A stretch of DNA of 64,000 nucleotides from Hymenobacter ginkgonis (lineage in GTDB: Bacteria; Bacteroidota; Bacteroidia; Cytophagales; Hymenobacteraceae). The stretch is from NCBI RefSeq assembly GCF_009755225.1, contig NZ_WQKZ01000007.1, positions 99,565-163,564 of the forward strand. The letters are read 5' to 3'. Of this stretch, positions 43,582-51,917 are shown piece after piece (the first letter of the stretch is position 1; every line of letters starts with the position of its first letter). The notes beneath the pieces were generated by a model. That model did not search any database. It had not been told where the DNA came from and was given only the letters and a program-made list of their open reading frames with translations. A program made the position numbers and the translations under genes.

Positions 43582-45303
43582 ATGAAAATCCTCAAATTCT
43601 GCGTGCTGGCCGCTTCGCTCCTCACGCTTTCCGTCAGCTGCAACGACCGGGACTTCTTGAGCGTGAGCCCCACCGGCGCCCTCGAAGACAGCCAGCTCAA
43701 CACGCCCGCAAACATTGAAAAGCAAGTAATTGCAGCCTATTCGCAACTCGGCAACGACGTGTACACGACCCCCTACACCTCGATGTGGCCCTACGGCAAC
43801 GTGCGCGGCGGCGATGCCTACAAGGGCGGTAACGGCACGGGCGACGTGGACGCGTTTCACTTTTACGAAACCTTCACTTTTAACCGGGTCGATATTGGCA
43901 ATACCGACCAGCTGTGGTTCCTGCTCTACGTCGGCGTTTCGCGCGCCAACGACGCGCTGCGCCGCCTCAATGCCGTGAGCACGGCCGACATGCCCAACAA
44001 GGCCGTGCGCCAGGGGGAAGCTCGCTTTTTGCGGGGCCACTTCTACTTCCTGCTTAAGGAGACGTTTAAGCGCGTGCCGTACATCGACGAAACGCTGGCC
44101 ACCGACGACTACCCCACCGTATCGAACACCGCCCTCAGCAACGATGCGCTCTGGGGTAAGATTGCCGACGACTTTCGCTTTGCCGTGGCCAACCTGCCCG
44201 ACACGCAGCCCGAAATCGGGCGGGCCAACAAATCGGCGGCCCAAGCCTACCTGGCCAAAACCCTGCTCTACCAGGCGTATGTGCAAGGTGATAACAATGC
44301 CGTAACCAGTGTGGATGCCGGCAAGTTGGCGGAAGTGAATTCGCTGTGCGACGCGGTCATCAGCTCGGGCAAATACTCGCTGCACGCCGACTTTGCCACC
44401 AACTTCCTCACCGCCGGCGACAACGGCGTGGAGTCGGTGTTCGCCATTCAGTTTTCGCGCAGCGACGGTACTCCCAAGGGACGCACCGACCGCGGCAATG
44501 AGCTGAACTACCCCATGAACCCCGACTACGGCTGCTGCGGCTTTCACCAGCCTAGCCAAAACCTGGTCAACTCTTTCAAGACCGACGCCAACGGCCTCCC
44601 TCTGTTCACTACGTTCAACAACAGTGACATCTCGACGGCGGCCGATTTCCTGGCCAATACCGTTGACCCCCGCATCGACCACACGGTGGCCATCTTCGGG
44701 CACCCATACAAGTACAGCCCCACGTTCTTGTTTCAAGCTTCGTGGCTGCGCGACCAGGGCACATATGGCAATTACATGTCCATGAAGGAGAGCGTGTTGC
44801 CCAGCGACCCTAGCTTTCAGAAAAACCCGCCTTTCATGAGCTCTTCCAAAAACTGGGCGCTCATTCGCTACGCCGACGTGCTGCTGTGGAAGGCCGAAGC
44901 TTTGATTGAGTTGAACCGCCCAGCCGAGGCGCTACCCCTCATCAACCAGATTCGGCAACGGGCCCAAAACAGCACGGGCCGGTTGAAAACCAGCGCGGGC
45001 ACGGCCATTTCAAATTACAAAATTGGCCTCTACCCCGCCGCGGGCTTTACCCAGCAGTACGCTCGCCAAGCTCTGCGCTACGAGCGCCGGATGGAGTTTG
45101 CCATGGAAGGTTTCCGCTTCTACGACCTCGTGCGCTGGGGCATTGCGGCTGATTACCTAAATGCCTATTTCAACGTGGAAAAAACGAAGCGCCAGTACCT
45201 CACTACGGCCCACTTCACGGCCGGCCGCGACGAGTACATGCCCATTCCACTCAACCAAATCAACTTCAGTAAAGGGCTCTATCAGCAAAATCCGGGGTGG
45301 TAA
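43582..45303 (+). CDS. susD: SusD/RagB-family nutrient-binding lipoprotein
   Basis: A 573-residue surface lipoprotein that captures oligosaccharide and closes the SusC channel. The lipobox is in LLTLSVSCND at about residue 20. The SusD N-terminal block DFLSVSPTGALEDSQLNTPA is followed by helical TPR-like repeats (VGVSRANDALRRLNAV, GEARFLRGHFYFLLKETFKR, NKSAAQAYLAKTLLYQAYVQ). The C-terminal SusD block carries NWALIRYADVLLWKAEALIE, LPLINQIRQRAQN, ALRYERRMEFAMEGFRFYDL and DEYMPIPLNQINFS. The Met start at 43582 gives a standard lipoprotein signal. It is the second gene of the fructan operon. Confidence 0.96.
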   Translation: MKILKFCVLAASLLTLSVSCNDRDFLSVSPTGALEDSQLNTPANIEKQVIAAYSQLGNDVYTTPYTSMWPYGNVRGGDAYKGGNGTGDVDAFHFYETFTFNRVDIGNTDQLWFLLYVGVSRANDALRRLNAVSTADMPNKAVRQGEARFLRGHFYFLLKETFKRVPYIDETLATDDYPTVSNTALSNDALWGKIADDFRFAVANLPDTQPEIGRANKSAAQAYLAKTLLYQAYVQGDNNAVTSVDAGKLAEVNSLCDAVISSGKYSLHADFATNFLTAGDNGVESVFAIQFSRSDGTPKGRTDRGNELNYPMNPDYGCCGFHQPSQNLVNSFKTDANGLPLFTTFNNSDISTAADFLANTVDPRIDHTVAIFGHPYKYSPTFLFQASWLRDQGTYGNYMSMKESVLPSDPSFQKNPPFMSSSKNWALIRYADVLLWKAEALIELNRPAEALPLINQIRQRAQNSTGRLKTSAGTAISNYKIGLYPAAGFTQQYARQALRYERRMEFAMEGFRFYDLVRWGIAADYLNAYFNVEKTKRQYLTTAHFTAGRDEYMPIPLNQINFSKGLYQQNPGW

Positions 45304-45386
45304 CTCACTAGGCACCAGCGGCTGCTTACCTGATTCGCCGGGTAGCCGCTGGCGCCGTGCCGGTTGCTATTCATCTTTATTTCTAT

Positions 45387-46712
45387 ATGCTTGTGAAAAA
45401 CAACGTCTTTTTCTGGTCTATTGTCGTGGCGCTGGGCGGCTTCCTGTTCGGCTTCGATACGGCCGTGATTTCGGGGGCCGAAAAGGCCATCCAGCAGGTG
45501 TGGGGCCTGAGTGCTTGGGAGCACGGCTTTACTATCTCTATCGCCCTCATTGGCACGGTGATAGGGGCTATTTTCGGCAGCGTGCCGTCCGACGCGCTGG
45601 GCCGCCGCACCACCCTGAGCTGGATTGCCGTGCTGTACCTGGTGTCGGCGCTCGGCGCGGCGCTGTCGCCGGCCTGGGTGCCGTTTATGATGTTCCGGTT
45701 TCTGGGCGGGCTGGGGGTAGGGGCCTCGTCGGTTACGGCCCCGCTCTACATCTCAGAAGTGTCGCCGCCCGCGTCGCGGGGGCGCATGGTAGGCATGTTT
45801 CAGTTCAACGTGGTATTCGGCATTCTGGCTTCGTATCTGTCTAACTATCTGCTCAGAGACATCGGCCCCGACGCTTGGCGCTGGATGCTGGGCGTGCAAG
45901 CAGTGCCGGCCATTGCCTTCTTTCTGCTGTTGTTTCGCATCCCCGAAAGCCCGCGCTGGTTGCTGCGTCGCCAGCGGGTAGACGAGGCCCGCGCCGTGTT
46001 TGAGCGTATCGACCCGGCCACGGCCGCCGAAAATGTGCAAACCATCCTGGTATCCAACGCCGCCGAGCAGGGCCCCGGCGAGTCGCTGTGGGCGCCGCAG
46101 TACCGGCGGCCGGTGGTGCTGGCCATTTTGTTTGCCATGTTCAACCAGCTGGCGGGTATCAATGCCATCATTTACTACGCGCCGCGCGTTTTTGAAATGA
46201 CGGGCCTCGGCCAGGGCGCGGCGCTGCTTTCGTCGGCGGGGGTAGGGATGGTTAACTTTATCTTCACGCTGCTAGGGGTCAATATCATCGACCGATTTGG
46301 GCGGCGCAAGCTCATGCTGGTGGGCTCGGTGGGGCTCATCGTCACGCTGGCGTTGGTGGCGCGGGCGTTCTACCTGCAGCAATTCGGGGGGTTGCTGGTG
46401 CCGCTGCTGCTGTTTGGCTACATCGCCTTTTTTGCCTTCTCGCAGGGCGCGGTTATCTGGGTGTTTATCTCCGAAATTTTCCCGAGCGCCGTGCGGGCCA
46501 AGGGGCAAGCCCTAGGGTCTAGTACGCACTGGGTAATGGCGGTCATTATCACCTTCACCTTCCCCTATTTCACCGAGAAGCTGGGCGGTGGCAACTCGTT
46601 TGCTTTTTTCGCCGCCATGATGGTGCTACAGCTGCTGTACGTGCTCAAGATGATGCCCGAAACCAAGGGCACCACCCTCGAAGCCGCCGATAAGGCGCTG
46701 GTACTGCATTGA
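45387..46712 (+). CDS. MFS sugar porter (fructose or related hexose)
   Basis: A 441-residue, twelve-helix inner-membrane proton symporter started at ATG 45387; the frame is open from a GTG ten codons upstream. Sugar-porter signatures are clear: ALGGFLFGFDTAVISGAEKA in helix 1, DALGRRTTL between helices 2 and 3, RFLGGLGVGASSVTAPLYIS with EVSPPASRGRMV, IPESPRWLLRRQR before the central loop, FNQLAGINAIIYYAPRVFEM in helix 7, DRFGRRKLMLVGS, and the closing MPETKG. It would import monosaccharide freed in the periplasm by the GH32 enzymes. It lies between susD and the fructokinase. Confidence 0.94.
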   Translation: MLVKNNVFFWSIVVALGGFLFGFDTAVISGAEKAIQQVWGLSAWEHGFTISIALIGTVIGAIFGSVPSDALGRRTTLSWIAVLYLVSALGAALSPAWVPFMMFRFLGGLGVGASSVTAPLYISEVSPPASRGRMVGMFQFNVVFGILASYLSNYLLRDIGPDAWRWMLGVQAVPAIAFFLLLFRIPESPRWLLRRQRVDEARAVFERIDPATAAENVQTILVSNAAEQGPGESLWAPQYRRPVVLAILFAMFNQLAGINAIIYYAPRVFEMTGLGQGAALLSSAGVGMVNFIFTLLGVNIIDRFGRRKLMLVGSVGLIVTLALVARAFYLQQFGGLLVPLLLFGYIAFFAFSQGAVIWVFISEIFPSAVRAKGQALGSSTHWVMAVIITFTFPYFTEKLGGGNSFAFFAAMMVLQLLYVLKMMPETKGTTLEAADKALVLH

Positions 46713-46744
46713 GGTGCTTGTCATTCATTATTTCATAACTCCTT

Positions 46745-47635
46745 ATGAACAACGTCGTTTGCTTTGGCGAAATTCTTTGGGACGTGCTACCTAGCGGCAA
46801 GCAGCCCGGTGGCGCGCCCTTCAACGTGGCCGTGCAGCTGCACCAGTTGGGCCAACCCGCCCAGCTCATCAGTCGGGTGGGCCGCGACGACCTAGGTACC
46901 GAGTTGCTCGATTTTCTGCACGAGCGGGGCTTAGGTACCGACTACGTGCAGCGCGGCGAAACGCACCTGACGGGGGTGGTAAAGGCCAACGTAGGCGACC
47001 GCAACGAGGTCGTGTATAAGATAGTGCAGCCCGTGGCTTGGGACTATATTCAGTACAGCGAAGCCCTAACTCAGCTCGTCGCCGACGCGGAAATGCTCGT
47101 GTTTGGCAGCCTCGCTGCCCGCACCCCCGCCACCCGCGAAACCCTGTACCGGCTGCTGCCCCACGCCAGGTTTCGGGTATTCGACGTGAATATGCGCGCC
47201 CCGCACTACTCGCGCCAGGTGGTGCAGTACTTATTGCAGCACGCCGACCTGGTGAAAGTAAACGAGCACGAGCTAGCCGAAATATTAGGTTGGTTTGGCA
47301 AAGTGATTGAGGACGAAGCCGCCCTGCCGTGGCTGGCCCAGCGCTACAACCTGCAAGCCGCCTGCGTGACGCTGGGCGCCGATGGGGCCTTGCTCTGGAA
47401 GGATGGCCAGCTTTACCGCAGCGCCGGCATTCCAGTGGAGGTAACGGACACGATTGGCAGCGGCGATGCTTTCCTGGCGGCGCTGCTCACGGCCTGGCTG
47501 GCGGGCCAGCCCCCGCAGCAGTGCCTGAACCTGGCCTGCGCCACCGGGGCGCTCGTGGCTACCTACCAGGGGGCCACCCCAACCATTGGGCCCGCCGACG
47601 TGGCAGCGCTTCGTCAACAATCCATTCCTAGCTGA
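46745..47635 (+). CDS. PfkB-family fructokinase
   Basis: A 296-residue cytoplasmic sugar kinase (ATP + fructose to fructose 6-phosphate). The ribokinase-fold landmarks are GEILWDVLPSGKQPGGAPFN near the N-terminus (glycine-rich substrate lid), VGRDDLGTELLDFL, KVNEHELAEILG, VTLGADGALL and the C-terminal PfkB signature with catalytic Asp, VTDTIGSGDAFLAALLTAWL. It begins 32 bases after the sugar porter stop. With the porter and the GH32 genes it completes uptake and activation of fructose. Confidence 0.95.
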   Translation: MNNVVCFGEILWDVLPSGKQPGGAPFNVAVQLHQLGQPAQLISRVGRDDLGTELLDFLHERGLGTDYVQRGETHLTGVVKANVGDRNEVVYKIVQPVAWDYIQYSEALTQLVADAEMLVFGSLAARTPATRETLYRLLPHARFRVFDVNMRAPHYSRQVVQYLLQHADLVKVNEHELAEILGWFGKVIEDEAALPWLAQRYNLQAACVTLGADGALLWKDGQLYRSAGIPVEVTDTIGSGDAFLAALLTAWLAGQPPQQCLNLACATGALVATYQGATPTIGPADVAALRQQSIPS

Positions 47636-47660
47636 TTCCCCGGCTTCCTCTTCCCCACCC

Positions 47661-49172
47661 ATGAAAAAAGCTTGCTTGCTGCCGATCAGCTTCTTTTTGA
47701 CCGCCTTAGTCCACGCCCAGACTGCGTCCGTGCCACCGGCCACGCCCCAGTACCGCCCGGCCTACCACTTCACACCCGCTGCCCACTGGATGAACGACCC
47801 CAACGGCATGGTGTACTATCAAGGCACCTACCACCTGTTTTTTCAGTACTTCCCCGGCGGAATGACGTGGGGACCCATGCACTGGGGCCACGCCACCACG
47901 ACCGACCTAGTCAGCTGGCAGGAGCAGCCCATTGCGCTGTATTCCGACAGCCTAGGGTACATTTTTTCGGGCTCAGCCGTCATCGACGCCCACAACACGG
48001 CGGGCTTTGGCCCGAATGCTATGGTCGCCATTTTCACTCACCACAACCCCAAGGCCGAAAAGGCGGGCCTCACCACGTTTGAAAACCAGAGCTTGGCCTA
48101 TAGCCTCGACGCGGGCAAAACCTGGACCAAGTACGCCGGCAACCCCGTACTAAAAAACTCTGGCATCAAGGACTTCCGCGACCCGAAGGTGAGCTGGAAC
48201 GCGGCAGCCAAGAAGTGGGTAATGACGCTGGCCACGCTCGACCACATTACCTTCTACTCCTCACCCAACCTCAAGGACTGGACGAAGGAAAGCGAGTTTG
48301 GCCAGAAGCTAGGCGCGCACGGCGGCGTGTGGGAGTGCCCCGACCTATTTCCGCTAATGCTAGGTGGCCAAACGTACTACGTGCTGATTGTCAACGTTAA
48401 CCCCGGCGGCCCCAACGGCGGCTCGGCCACGCAGTACTTCGTGGGCAACTTCGACGGACACGCCTTTACCCCGCTCAATGAGCAAACCAAATGGGCGGAC
48501 TTTGGTCCCGATGAGTACGCCGGTGTGACGTGGGACAACACCAGCACGCGGCGTCTATTCCTGGGCTGGATGAGCAACTGGGAATACGCCAACCAGGCAC
48601 CCACTTCGCCCTGGCGCAGCGCCACAACCGTGCCCCGCGAGCTGGCCTTGCAGCGGATAGGAGCCGAAATCTACCTGGCCTCGCAGCCGGCCAAAGAGGT
48701 GAGTAAGCTCTTCCCGAAACCGACCACCCTAGGCGCTTTCAACGTGGGCAACACCTATGACCTGAGCGCCAAGCTCAAAAATACGGGCGATAAGTACGAG
48801 CTGAAACTAACCACCCGCCAGTTGGCTAGTTTCTCGCTAGTCGTGTCGAATAGTAAGGGTGAGGAACTGATGATTGGCTACGACAAGGCCGCAAACAACT
48901 ACTTCATTGACCGCCGCAAGGCTGGTCTCACGAATTTCAGTCCCATGTTCGCGGGGCGGCACACGGCGCCGCGCCTGGCCACCGTGCCCGCAGCCGATAT
49001 GCGGCTGCTCTTCGACGCTACTTCGGTGGAAGTATTCGCCGACCACGGCCTAACGGTAATGACCGAGCTGTTCTTCCCCACCGCGCCCCTGACCAAGCTT
49101 ACACTCAAAGCTACAGATGGCTTGACGCTCCAAGAGTTGACTTACTCAAAAGTAACTGTGGCAACCAAATAG
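47661..49172 (+). CDS. GH32 fructan hydrolase (levanase/inulinase-like)
   Basis: A 503-residue secreted enzyme that hydrolyses beta-fructofuranosyl links. The ATG at 47661 starts the signal peptide MKKACLLPISFFLTALVHAQ; the open frame upstream overlaps the kinase gene and is not used. The five-bladed propeller carries the three catalytic motifs: WMNDPNG (nucleophile Asp46), FRDPKV (transition-state stabiliser at about 173) and WECPDLF (acid/base Glu at about 225). The C-terminal beta-sandwich contains LRLLFDATSVEVFADHG-like FDATSVEVFADHGLTVM. Exo- versus endo-action and inulin versus levan cannot be decided by eye. Confidence 0.95.
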   Translation: MKKACLLPISFFLTALVHAQTASVPPATPQYRPAYHFTPAAHWMNDPNGMVYYQGTYHLFFQYFPGGMTWGPMHWGHATTTDLVSWQEQPIALYSDSLGYIFSGSAVIDAHNTAGFGPNAMVAIFTHHNPKAEKAGLTTFENQSLAYSLDAGKTWTKYAGNPVLKNSGIKDFRDPKVSWNAAAKKWVMTLATLDHITFYSSPNLKDWTKESEFGQKLGAHGGVWECPDLFPLMLGGQTYYVLIVNVNPGGPNGGSATQYFVGNFDGHAFTPLNEQTKWADFGPDEYAGVTWDNTSTRRLFLGWMSNWEYANQAPTSPWRSATTVPRELALQRIGAEIYLASQPAKEVSKLFPKPTTLGAFNVGNTYDLSAKLKNTGDKYELKLTTRQLASFSLVVSNSKGEELMIGYDKAANNYFIDRRKAGLTNFSPMFAGRHTAPRLATVPAADMRLLFDATSVEVFADHGLTVMTELFFPTAPLTKLTLKATDGLTLQELTYSKVTVATK

Positions 49173-49343
49173 CTCTGGCTCTTTAAATGATTAGGTCATG
49201 CCGGGCCCGCAGTTCAATTACGCTTCTTAGCGGCCTTTTAAACAGATTTGGGCGCTAGTAGGTCAGTTGTAGAGCCCCGGCTTTGTGACCACGATCCACT
49301 GCAGCGCCCTTAAATACCCAAAACTTTAATACGGTTAGCCGCA

Positions 49344-50993
49344 ATGAGCACCCAACTAAAAATAAGTATTATCGCCTTTTTAGTGTTGGCTTGGTCAGCG
49401 CCGGCATGGGCTGGTGATATCACGCTTAAAATCACAAAACGGTATCTCAACCTTCCAGTATCCCAAGCACAAGCTAGAGGGACCATGCGGTTTGAAGTGG
49501 CGGGTAAACAGGAGCGGTCTTTCAAAATACGTCTTGCTGCGGCTGAACCCCAATACTGGGTGTTTTGCGATATGACCCCGTTAAAAGGGAAAACTATTCA
49601 CATCACGTATGATGGTGAATCCATTGGTCTGAGCAAGATTTATCAGGACGATAAAATCGCTGGGCAGGATTCTCTATATAAAGAGAAAAATAGACCGCAG
49701 TTTCATTTCACTTCCCGCCGAGGATGGATTAATGACCCAAATGGCCTAATCTTTTACGAGGGAGAATACCATCTTTTTTATCAACATAATCCCTACGAAA
49801 AGGAATGGGAGAATATGTCGTGGGGGCACGCTGTTAGCAAGGATATGCTGCACTGGAATGAACTGCCAACGGCCTTAAGTCCGGATAAAATGGGCACAAT
49901 GTTTTCAGGTTCAACAGTAATTGATTACGATAACACCGCCGGGTTTAATAAGGGTAATACGCCCGCCATGATTGCAACCTATACCGTCTTCAGTGAGGAA
50001 AAGCAAGTGCAATGTATGGCCTATAGCTTAGATAAAGGCCGTACTTGGACAAAATACAGTAAAAATCCACTCATTGACTCTAAAGCTAAATGGAATAGCA
50101 GCGATACTAGGGACCCGCGGGTATTCTGGTATAAGCCTGGCAACCATTGGGTATTGGTATTGAATGAGCGGGATGGCCATTCCATTTACAATTCAAAAAA
50201 CTTGAAAGACTGGACGTTTAAAAGCCACGTAACCAGTTTTTGGGAATGCCCCGATTTGTTTGAGTTACCGATAGACGGAAATAAAAGCAAAACAAAATGG
50301 GTAATGTACGGGGCATCGGCTACGTACATGGTCGGCTCGTTTGACGGGGAAGCTTTCACGCCTGAATCGGGCAAACACCAATTTGTTACGGGAACAATTT
50401 ATGCTGCTCAAACCATCGCTAACGTGCCCGAAGCCGATGGCAGACGGATACAAATTGGCTGGGGTAGAGTGAGCCACCCGGGCATGCCGTTCAACGGTAT
50501 GATGCTCATGCCAACTGAGCTTACCTTAAAAACAACGAAAGAGGGTATTCGGCTACTGAGTGTACCCGTGAAAGAAACCGACCAGCTGTTTACGAAAATT
50601 AACCAATGGAACAGTCTCTCGGGAAAAGACGCCGATACGAAGCTGGCAGAATATAACCGAGCCGATTGCCTACGTATTAAAACAACTATTAAGCTTTCGC
50701 ACGCGACAAGGGCCGGACTTAATCTATTTGGGCAGCACCTTATCGATTATGATTTAAACTCGAATCTACTGAACGGCACTTTCTACTCACCGCAGGATAT
50801 GACCAGTATGACGATCACGGCTGACATTTACATTGACCGTACCTCTATTGAGGTATTCATTGATGGTGGGGTATATTCCTACTCAATGGAAAGAAAGCCT
50901 GATGCGAGGAATACGGAAGGCTTTAAATTCTGGGGTAATACTATTGAGATTAAAGACTTAGAGATATATAACGCAAAGTCTATATGGAATTAA
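49344..50993 (+). CDS. GH32 enzyme with extra N-terminal DUF4980-like domain, atypical base composition
   Basis: A 549-residue secreted hydrolase. After the signal (ISIIAFLVLAWSAPAWA), a beta-sandwich of about 85 residues (DUF4980-like, LNLPVSQAQARGTMRFEVAG) precedes the propeller. Catalytic motifs are WINDPNG (Asp at about 131), DTRDPRV and FWECPDLF. Codon usage is far more AT-rich than in the six genes before it (many AAA, AAT, TTA and ATT codons), and the gap before it is 171 bases. It therefore looks like a separately acquired second fructanase attached to the end of the operon. It is followed directly by a dispersed repeat at 51002. Confidence 0.93.
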   Translation: MSTQLKISIIAFLVLAWSAPAWAGDITLKITKRYLNLPVSQAQARGTMRFEVAGKQERSFKIRLAAAEPQYWVFCDMTPLKGKTIHITYDGESIGLSKIYQDDKIAGQDSLYKEKNRPQFHFTSRRGWINDPNGLIFYEGEYHLFYQHNPYEKEWENMSWGHAVSKDMLHWNELPTALSPDKMGTMFSGSTVIDYDNTAGFNKGNTPAMIATYTVFSEEKQVQCMAYSLDKGRTWTKYSKNPLIDSKAKWNSSDTRDPRVFWYKPGNHWVLVLNERDGHSIYNSKNLKDWTFKSHVTSFWECPDLFELPIDGNKSKTKWVMYGASATYMVGSFDGEAFTPESGKHQFVTGTIYAAQTIANVPEADGRRIQIGWGRVSHPGMPFNGMMLMPTELTLKTTKEGIRLLSVPVKETDQLFTKINQWNSLSGKDADTKLAEYNRADCLRIKTTIKLSHATRAGLNLFGQHLIDYDLNSNLLNGTFYSPQDMTSMTITADIYIDRTSIEVFIDGGVYSYSMERKPDARNTEGFKFWGNTIEIKDLEIYNAKSIWN

Positions 50994-51001
50994 AACCTTA
51001 A

Positions 51002-51032
51002 TTATCGGTACTAAGTTGAAAAAAGGGTTTTG
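51002..51032 (+). repeat. Dispersed repeat copy, right side of fructan locus
   Basis: TTATCGGTACTAAGTTGAAA followed by AAAGGGTTTTG matches the sequence at 33265 in 23 of the first 28 positions and the copy at 36086 with one gap. It starts 9 bases after the stop of the last GH32 gene. Confidence 0.5.
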
Positions 51033-51259
51033 TCCTTCTTTACCCGATACACTCCGTGATTTCCTACTGTACCAAGTAGGAAAAAGCTCCAACTTTGAAC
51101 GCCTCTATCAATTCAGTAACTCACCGACATTCTGCTTCCGAGAACAGGTTGGCCTGCTGATGAATAGCCGTAACCGTCTCGTAGTATAGAATAATTAATT
51201 ACTTTAGCGTATTAAAAGCTGCTAACCACCCCTTTTGCTCTTTCCTGTCTCCTGACCGG

Positions 51260-51772
51260 GACTACGTATTCACCACTAAGTCGGGCCGCCAGTTCACCAC
51301 CAGCGAGCGTGAGAACTACCCCTACTGGAGCAAGCGCTTGGCCAACGCCGCCCAGGACCAACTGCTCATCGAGACGCTGCGTATCCTGCGCATGCAGGCC
51401 CTGATGAACTATCCTGGCAAGGGCCACTACATGCGCTACCTGGCCGACCAGCAGACGGAGAAGGGCTTGCTCTTCACTTGCAACCAGCAACAGGCTGAGG
51501 AGCAGGCGGCCCACACGTACCACTCCAAAAACAAGCACAGCTAAACCAATCTAGACAAGTTCAACACTGGTGTCATCCAGCGCCTGGCCTGCGTGGCCCA
51601 GCTCTCGGAGGGCATCAGTATCCCCAACCTGCGGGTAGGCATCATCTGGCACGCTTTCGGCAACGAACGCAAGGCCGCCCAGCGCATCGGCTGGCTGCTG
51701 CGCCTTAATCCCGACTAGACGGCCACGGTGCACCTGCTCATGTACCAAAACACGGTCGATGAGTTGCTGTAA
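51260..51772 (+). pseudogene. C-terminal remnant of a DNA/RNA helicase
   Basis: A forward frame resembling the second RecA-like domain of a superfamily 2 helicase. It reads DYVFTTKSGRQF, LLIETLRILRMQALMNYPGK, YLADQQTEKGLLFTCNQQQA, then after TAA (51542-51544) FNTGVIQRLACVAQLSEGIS, IPNLRVGIIWHAFGNERKAA, QRIGWLLRLNPD, TAG (51716-51718) and TVHLLMYQNTVDELL. The GERKAAQRIGR-like motif VI is still recognisable. The N-terminal ATPase domain is absent. Two stops and truncation mark it as dead; the parent gene was probably phage- or plasmid-type. Confidence 0.75.
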
Positions 51773-51917
51773 TCTGGCCGCTGCGAAGAAAAAGCTATCG
51801 GAATCAGTAGAAGATTGAGGTTTTGCAAGTAAGTGATGATGTGCAACTGGGTCTTTTTAATGGTAGTGCTTCGGTTGCCTTAGCTGAGTAGCTTATTAGA
51901 CAATCAACTCATTCTAA

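Noticed and set aside
43573..44736. 387-codon minus-strand frame
   Set aside because: Antisense to susD, with repetitive Val/Gly/Arg composition; the sense frame is a clear SusD.
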